A stretch of 64,000 bases of DNA from Subtercola lobariae. GTDB lineage: Bacteria; Actinomycetota; Actinomycetes; Actinomycetales; Microbacteriaceae. Each line of letters begins with the position of its first letter. Positions within the stretch are counted from its first letter, which is position 1. The notes under the pieces were generated by a model. The model was given only the letters and a program-made list of their open reading frames with translations, did not search any database and was not told the origin of the DNA. Positions 59,164 to 64,000 of the stretch are shown piece by piece. Where the stretch lies: positions 114,699 to 178,698 of the forward strand of contig NZ_BMGP01000007.1 in NCBI RefSeq assembly GCF_014640255.1. The letters are read 5' to 3'. The position numbers and the translations under genes are program-made.

Positions 59164-59823
59164 ATGGTTCAATCGTTTTCGCTCGTCGACGCGCTCTCGT
59201 TAGGCGACCTCAAAGTCTTCCTCGGTCGTGCGGCGCGAGTTGGCACCGGATCGGTGCGCTTGATCGGCGGTCAGGGTGTGCTCGCGGTATATGCGTCGGT
59301 GCTCGCACCGAAAGGGCTGCTGGATGATGCACCGACGGTTCTCGGGCTTCGAACCTTTGCCATGACCGACAAAACGGCGACTTTCGACGACACCGTCGCG
59401 ATCAGGGCGCTGCTCGACCGTCTAGCACTGCTGTCGGTCGTCGTGAATGGAGATACCGGGCCGGTCGAGGTGTCGTTGCCACCCTCAGAGGGTCTCGTTG
59501 CCTGGGCGGGAATCTCACCGCCACGCGGTGGCTGGCAGAACGTCGGCTCCGTCGATGCCGCGGTGCTCGAAAAGTCTGCCGGCGAAGGAATCTCTGAGGT
59601 CGCCGCAGCCCTGCCACCCGACACGGGCGAACAGATCGTGCACAAGGTGCGGTCGCAGGTGTGGGGGCGCACGATTCCCGCCATCGAACGACCTACCGCC
59701 GCTGGTGCGGCATTCGCAGCGGTCAGTCTCGGCTTCTTGCGAAGCGACGACCCCGTCGCGGTCTACGCCTCGGGCCCCTGGACGAGGCTGTCGACCCGCC
59801 GCGGCCACGTGCTGACCCGCTAG
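59164..59823 (+). CDS. conserved hypothetical protein
   Basis: 219 residues with no motif recognised: FSLVDALSLGDLKVFLGRAARVGTGSVRLIGGQGVLAVYASVLAPKGLLD, PPRGGWQNVGSVDAA, VWGRTI and GFLRSDDPVAVYASGPWTRLSTRRGHVLTR. The family is restricted to actinobacterial genomes as I recall it. Soluble. Its stop overlaps the stop of the convergent flavoprotein gene by four bases. Confidence 0.75.
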   Translation: MVQSFSLVDALSLGDLKVFLGRAARVGTGSVRLIGGQGVLAVYASVLAPKGLLDDAPTVLGLRTFAMTDKTATFDDTVAIRALLDRLALLSVVVNGDTGPVEVSLPPSEGLVAWAGISPPRGGWQNVGSVDAAVLEKSAGEGISEVAAALPPDTGEQIVHKVRSQVWGRTIPAIERPTAAGAAFAAVSLGFLRSDDPVAVYASGPWTRLSTRRGHVLTR

Positions 59824-61544
59824 AGCGCAGCCGCCACCGCCCGCCCGGCTTGACGGCCGGAGAAGATGCACCCGCCCAAGAACGTTCCTTCCAGCGAACG
59901 GTAGCCGTGCATCCCGCCGCCCCCGAACCCGCTCGCCTCGCCCGCCGCGTACAGCCCTTCGATAGGCGCGCCGCCCGAAGCGAGCACGCGCCCCGCGAGA
60001 TCGGTTTCGATTCCGCCGAGCGTCTTGCGCGTCACGATGTGCAATTTCACGGCGATCAGCGGGCCGGCAGCCGGGTCGAGCAACTCGTGCGGCGAAGCCA
60101 CGCGAATCAGCTTGTCGCCGAGGTAGTTGCGGGCTCCGCGCACGGCGGTGATCTGCAGATCTTTGGTGAATGGATGCCCGATCTCACGGTCACGCGCCCG
60201 AATCTCTTGTTCGACGCGGGCCGTGTCGAGCGGCACCTCGCCCGAGAGCCGCTGCATTCCTGCGAGCAACGTCGGCAGGTCATCCGCCACCACGAAGTCG
60301 ACGCCTTTTGCCTTGAACGCCTCGATGGGCCCAGGCGCGCCAGGGCCTACTCGCTTCGCAAGCAACCGCAGATTCTTACCGGTCAGGTCGGGGTTCTGCT
60401 CGCTGCCCGAGAGCGCGAACTCCTTTTCGATGATCTTTTGAGTGAGCACGAACCAGCTGTAGTCGTAGCCGGTCGACACGATGTGCTCGAGGGTTCCGAG
60501 GGTGTCGAAGCCGGGAAAGAGCGGTACCGGCAGACGCCTTCCGGTCGCATCGAGCCAGAGCGATGACGGGCCCGGCAGAATGCGAATTCCGTGCTGCGGC
60601 CACACCGGGTCGAAGTTCGTGATGCCCTCGGTGTAGTGCCACATGCGGTCGGAGTTGATCAAACGTGCCCCGGCCGTCTGGCTGATGCCGAGCATCCGGC
60701 CGTCGACGTGTGAAGGCACGCCAGAGAGCATGGATGCCGGTGCCGCCCCCAACCGTTTCGGCCAGTTCTGGCGCACCAGGTCGTGGTTACCACCGATGCC
60801 GCCGCTCGTCACGATGACTGCTGACGCCCGCAACTCGAACTCACCGACCACGGTGCGTGAGCTCGTAACTCCGCGCGCCACTCTCGACGGCTCGAGCAGG
60901 CTGCCGCGCACGCCCACCACGCGTGTGCGGCTGGCCGCGCCTCCGCCGCTTCCCGAGCCGGAGCCTGCAGCGCCGCCGGTGCCGCCCTCAGCCGCCTCGA
61001 CGATCAGCTCGTCGACCTGGTGCCGATGCTTCACCGTCACCAGCCCGTCGCGCACGCCCTGCTTCACTCGCGCGACGAACGGAGCGAGCACTCCGGGGCC
61101 CGTTCCCCAGGTGATGTGAAAGCGCGGCACCGAGTTTCCGTGCTCGGTTGCGGTGTAGCCGCCGCGCTCAGCCCAGCCCACGATGGGAAAGAAGCGCACG
61201 CCCTGCTCGTGCAGCCAAGCGCGCTTCTCACCGGCGGCGAACTGCAGGTACGCCTCGGCCCAGAGCCGCGGCCAATAGTCGTCGGCGCTGTCGAAACCCG
61301 CGCTGCCGAACCAGTCTTGGCGGGCGAGTTCAAGCGAATCGTGCACTCCGAGGCGGCGCTGTTCGGGGCTGTCGATCAGAAAGAGACCCCCGAACGACCA
61401 CCACGCTTGGCCGCCGAACGAGGCCGCGGGCTCTTGCTCGACAATGGTGACGTGTTTGCCGGCCTTCACGAGTTCAGCGGTCGCGACGAGTCCGGCGAGC
61501 CCGGCGCCCACGACGATCACATCGGTCTGAGGCGTTGAGGTCAT
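59820..61544 (-). CDS. FAD-binding dehydrogenase (fumarate reductase/ketosteroid dehydrogenase superfamily)
   Basis: 574 residues. FAD motif VIVVGAGLAGLVATAELVKAG, VEQEPAASFGGQAWWSFGG, and the C-terminal GLYAAGEASGFGGGGMHGYRSLEGTFLGGCIFSGRQAGR block define FAD-binding dehydrogenases related to KstD. A Gly/Ser insertion lies near residues 210-230. AAGGAAG precedes the ATG. The substrate may be steroid-like or another enone; not determined by sequence. Confidence 0.92.
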   Translation of the reverse strand: MTSTPQTDVIVVGAGLAGLVATAELVKAGKHVTIVEQEPAASFGGQAWWSFGGLFLIDSPEQRRLGVHDSLELARQDWFGSAGFDSADDYWPRLWAEAYLQFAAGEKRAWLHEQGVRFFPIVGWAERGGYTATEHGNSVPRFHITWGTGPGVLAPFVARVKQGVRDGLVTVKHRHQVDELIVEAAEGGTGGAAGSGSGSGGGAASRTRVVGVRGSLLEPSRVARGVTSSRTVVGEFELRASAVIVTSGGIGGNHDLVRQNWPKRLGAAPASMLSGVPSHVDGRMLGISQTAGARLINSDRMWHYTEGITNFDPVWPQHGIRILPGPSSLWLDATGRRLPVPLFPGFDTLGTLEHIVSTGYDYSWFVLTQKIIEKEFALSGSEQNPDLTGKNLRLLAKRVGPGAPGPIEAFKAKGVDFVVADDLPTLLAGMQRLSGEVPLDTARVEQEIRARDREIGHPFTKDLQITAVRGARNYLGDKLIRVASPHELLDPAAGPLIAVKLHIVTRKTLGGIETDLAGRVLASGGAPIEGLYAAGEASGFGGGGMHGYRSLEGTFLGGCIFSGRQAGRAVAAAL

Positions 61545-61562
61545 CTGAAACTTCCTTGTTTC

Positions 61563-61597
61563 GGTGAAGGTGAAGGTGAAGGTGAAGGTGGAGGTGA
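61563..61597. repeat. GGTGAA hexanucleotide repeat upstream of dehydrogenase gene
   Basis: Four perfect GGTGAA units (61563-61586) followed by GGTGGAGGTGA lie in the leader of the dehydrogenase gene on the minus strand. Copy-number change would alter the leader length by six bases per unit. Confidence 0.85.
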
Positions 61598-61630
61598 GAG
61601 AAGGAGAGGTGGCTCGGGGAGCGCCCCAAG

Positions 61631-62173
61631 CTACTCGTCGAACGTGTTGACCATAGCGTGGGCGGCGCGCTCGAGGTAGTCCCACAGCGTCGCCTCCTGC
61701 AGCGGCGGCAGGTCGAGCGAGAGCACCGCAGAGTGCATGTGCGAGAGCCAGCGGTCACGGGCATCCGGGTTCACCTTGAAGGGGTTGTGCCGCATACGAA
61801 GCCGCGGGTGACCGCGCTCTTGGCTGTAGGTGGTGGGGCCGCCCCAGTACTGCTCGAGAAAGCCGGTGAGGCGCTGAATGGCGCCTTCGAGGTCGTCTTC
61901 GGGGTACATCGCCACGAGCACCGGGTCTGACGCGACTCCGGCGTAGAAGGCACGCACGAGGCGCTCGAACGTGGCGCGGCCGCCGACCTGTTCGTAGAAC
62001 GTGTCGCCGCTGCCCTCGTTGAGGGGTTTCGTGGCGGTCGGGATGATCGGAATGAGTGGCATTCCCGTACCCGCGCCCGGCGCGCCGCCCGCTCCCGGGC
62101 CGCCACCCACCGCGCGGCCCGCTCCCGCTTCCGCGCTCGGGGCGCCGCCCGCTCCCGCTTCGTCGTTCGTCAT
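61631..62173 (-). CDS. glbO: truncated haemoglobin (group II, GlbO-like)
   Basis: 180 residues. A Gly/Ala-rich N-terminus of about 40 residues precedes the globin core FYEQVGGRATFERLVRAFYAGVASDPVLVAMYPEDDLEGAIQRLTGFLEQYWGGPTTYSQERGHPRLRMRHNPFKV. Proximal His in LRMRHNPF, distal Tyr in FYAGV, Trp in LWDYLERA. Binds O2/NO; the 2/2 fold with Tyr-B10 and Trp-G8 matches GlbO. Start three bases after the MscS stop, so coupled. Confidence 0.93.
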   Translation of the reverse strand: MTNDEAGAGGAPSAEAGAGRAVGGGPGAGGAPGAGTGMPLIPIIPTATKPLNEGSGDTFYEQVGGRATFERLVRAFYAGVASDPVLVAMYPEDDLEGAIQRLTGFLEQYWGGPTTYSQERGHPRLRMRHNPFKVNPDARDRWLSHMHSAVLSLDLPPLQEATLWDYLERAAHAMVNTFDE

Positions 62174-62175
62174 CG

Positions 62176-63153
62176 TCACGCCTTGTCTTTCGAGGCGGCA
62201 CCAGGCGCCACCTGCACCGGCTTGGTCTTCGGGGGTCTCGCGCCCGTCACCGAGGCCGCGCCTTCGAACCCGGTCAGCACAATACTGTTCAACGACGGCA
62301 GCTTCACGCCCATTTCGTCGAGGGCGCGCTTCAGTTGCATCCGCAGCTCGCGTGCCACGTCGTCTTTTGCATTGGTTCGAGTCTTCACCACCAGCCGAAT
62401 GACAAGAGCCTCGGCCGAAATGCTCTCAAGGCCCCAGATCTCGGGCTTCTCGATGACGCGTGAACGCCATTTGGGGTTCGAGGCGAGTTCATTGGCGGTC
62501 GCGAGCATCCGCGCCTGCACGGCATCGACGTCAGTGTCGTACGGAATGGCGAGGTCAATGATGACCCGCGCCCAGCCCTGCGACATGTTGCCCACCCGCA
62601 GAATCTCGCCGTTGCGCACGAACCAGAGGGTGCCGTTGACGTCGCGAACCGTCGTGACGCGAATTCCTACCGCCTCGACGACCCCCGTCGCTGGCCCCAG
62701 ATCGACGACATCGCCCACGCCGAGCTGGTCTTCGACCACCATGAAGAGGCCGTTCAGCATGTCTTTGATGATGTTCTGCGCCCCGAAACCGAGCGCGGCG
62801 CCAATGACTCCGGCCGAAGCCACCAGCGCGGTCACCTGAAATTGCAGCTCGCCGAGAATCATGATGAACGCGAAGATCACGATCGCCCAGGTGATGAAGT
62901 TCGACAGCACACTACCCATGGTTCGGGTGCGCTGCACCACACGAACGGCGGCCAGCGGCGACGCCATCAGGGCTTGAGTGTCTTCGACGTCGTGTTTGTT
63001 CTTCACGCCCGACACGATGCGCTTCACCACACGGTCGACCGAGTGCAGCAGAATCAACCGCACGACAATGGCGCCCACGATGATGACGACGATATTGATC
63101 AGGTGCTGATAGCTCGTGTAGAAGTCGCTCAGGTTCTTCAAAAAGTCGTTCAT
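62176..63153 (-). CDS. mechanosensitive ion channel, MscS family
   Basis: 325 residues. Three hydrophobic helices at the N-terminus (about 15-40, 83-103, 106-135); the pore helix is VTALVASAGVIGAALGFGAQNIIKDMLNGLFM, then the beta domain VVEDQLGVGDVVDLG and VVEAVGIRVTTVRDVNGTLWFVRNGEI. A release valve for osmotic downshock in the membrane. Typical order: pepN, mscS, glbO on one strand. Confidence 0.94.
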   Translation of the reverse strand: MNDFLKNLSDFYTSYQHLINIVVIIVGAIVVRLILLHSVDRVVKRIVSGVKNKHDVEDTQALMASPLAAVRVVQRTRTMGSVLSNFITWAIVIFAFIMILGELQFQVTALVASAGVIGAALGFGAQNIIKDMLNGLFMVVEDQLGVGDVVDLGPATGVVEAVGIRVTTVRDVNGTLWFVRNGEILRVGNMSQGWARVIIDLAIPYDTDVDAVQARMLATANELASNPKWRSRVIEKPEIWGLESISAEALVIRLVVKTRTNAKDDVARELRMQLKRALDEMGVKLPSLNSIVLTGFEGAASVTGARPPKTKPVQVAPGAASKDKA

Positions 63154-63319
63154 ATGCGCTCAATCGTACCGAGCGACGCTTGGCAACTCCTGACCCTGCG
63201 CTCGTGGCGGGGCTACTGGCCCGGGGCGAGGCCGCCACGCCGTTGTGAGGTCACTACGCCGCCCTCATAGCGGCGCGACTGTCTCCCGAGCCCGCCACGC
63301 GAGCGTTCGCGGGGCGGGG

Positions 63320-63370
63320 CCGGAGGTTCGGCGGCCTCAGAGGAGTGGCGGGCCCGGAGGTTCGGCGGCC
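63320..63370. repeat. 17-base direct repeat between pepN and mscS
   Basis: CCGGAGGTTCGGCGGCC occurs at 63320-63336 and 63354-63370, 34 bases apart, with a degenerate third copy next to it. The surrounding 63154-63395 spacer has no gene I can support. Confidence 0.85.
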
Positions 63371-63395
63371 CCGGAGTTCCGGCGCGCCCTGCCCG

Positions 63396-64000
63396 CTACT
63401 CCGCGTCTTTCGCCTGCGCCGCCAGCGCACGGTCGACGCCCGCGAGGTTCTCGACCACCAGGCGGCGAAGCGCGGCCGGCTGCGGGTCGGTGTCGAGCCA
63501 CGCCTGCGTCGCGTCGCGCAACTCCTGGCTCGCAAGCCCTGACGGGTACAGCCCCGTGATCAGCGTCGCAGCGATCTGGTAGGTGCGGTTCTCCCACAGC
63601 TCAGAAACGACCTCGAAGTACTTCGCGATGTATGGCGAGAGCAGGGCGTCGTCGTTCGCGCGCTGAAAGCCCACCGTGGTGGCGCGCACGATGAGGTTCG
63701 ACGCATCGTCGGTGTCGACGAGCGATGCCCACGCGGCCGCCTTCGCCTCGGCGGTGGGTATGGATGCCCGTGCACTCGCCGCGCTCTGCGCCCCCGATGC
63801 CGTGTTGTCGGCGGCCAGGGCCGCCTCGATCTGAGCTTCACCAGCCTGACCGCCCGCGACCAGTGAGGTCAGCAGATCCCAGGTGAGGTCGGTATCGATC
63901 TCGAGACCCTCGAGCTTCGTCTCGCCCTCCAGCAGCGACTCGACGATGGCCAGGCTGCTCGCCGATTTCGCGGCGGCCGCGAAGAACTTGACGAACTGAA
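63396..64000 (-). CDS. pepN: aminopeptidase N, C-terminal part, 5' end outside window
   Basis: About 201 codons of the C-terminal helical (ERAP1-like) domain of an M1 aminopeptidase: LEIDTDLTWDLLTSLVAGGQAGEAQIEAALAADNT, ARASIPTAEAKAAAWASLV, SNLIVRATTVGFQRANDDALLSPYIAKYFE and ENRTYQIAATLITGLYPS are typical of actinobacterial PepN ends. The HEXXH catalytic domain lies beyond the window. Removes N-terminal residues from peptides. Confidence 0.92.
   Translation of the reverse strand, partial: QFVKFFAAAAKSASSLAIVESLLEGETKLEGLEIDTDLTWDLLTSLVAGGQAGEAQIEAALAADNTASGAQSAASARASIPTAEAKAAAWASLVDTDDASNLIVRATTVGFQRANDDALLSPYIAKYFEVVSELWENRTYQIAATLITGLYPSGLASQELRDATQAWLDTDPQPAALRRLVVENLAGVDRALAAQAKDAE

Overview
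The window is GC-rich, densely packed actinobacterial chromosome. Mycothiol-lineage markers (SCO1664/DUF3090/MSMEG_4193-type phosphatase), an F420-type LLM oxidoreductase, YkoE-type ECF genes, a GlbO-like globin next to MscS and PepN, frequent GTG starts and many 4-base stop/start overlaps all point to Actinomycetes. The combination looks most like Micrococcales, family Microbacteriaceae; that placement is inference. No rRNA, CRISPR array, intact prophage or insertion sequence was seen.

Layout. 1-9 kb: 3' part of dinB, then a GlgX-TreY-TreZ trehalose/glycogen operon, an LLM flavin oxidoreductase and a small membrane protein. 9.2-12.9 kb: a TPP riboswitch in front of a three-gene ECF transporter for thiamine or its pyrimidine precursor. 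12.9-17.4 kb: small housekeeping genes, tRNA-His, oligoribonuclease, and an S11 peptidase homologue that lacks its catalytic residues. 17.5-25.7 kb: four regulator/enzyme units (ROK with MFS and esterase; TetR with SDR; DoxX; a quinone-oxidoreductase-like enzyme next to a broken MarR gene). 25.8-30.4 kb: a membrane-anchored ferritin-like protein, a DUF2975/Xre pair, a lone DUF262-DUF1524 protein of the GmrSD type, and a probable Fe(II)/2-oxoglutarate oxygenase-like protein behind an iron-box-like site. 30.5-45.5 kb: regulators each paired with a redox enzyme (TetR/AKR, TetR/SDR, MarR/epimerase), the phosphatase-DUF3090-SCO1664-RlmA operon, PadR with an AarF/UbiB kinase, and an ECF sigma factor coupled to a YCII protein.

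46-53.3 kb looks accessory: visibly more A/T-rich stretches, an HTH plus nucleotidyltransferase pair that resembles a toxin-antitoxin or abortive-infection system, a DUF433/DUF5615 toxin-antitoxin pair, a CPBP protease, and a decayed tyrosine-integrase fragment beside the 3' end of tRNA-Arg(TCT). A sugar isomerase/dehydrogenase operon with a TetR regulator sits inside it. 53.4-64 kb returns to core genes: an SSB paralogue, a lipoprotein, EttA, two thioesterases, a flavoprotein dehydrogenase, GlbO, MscS and the 3' end of pepN.

A recurring theme is a one-component regulator divergent from its target, with a palindrome visible in the short spacer. The main candidates for something undescribed are the HTH/nucleotidyltransferase operon (46.2-47.7 kb), the DUF262-DUF1524 protein with an unassigned C-terminal domain, the pseudo-peptidase at 13.2-14.6 kb, and the putative iron-linked oxygenase at 29.6 kb.
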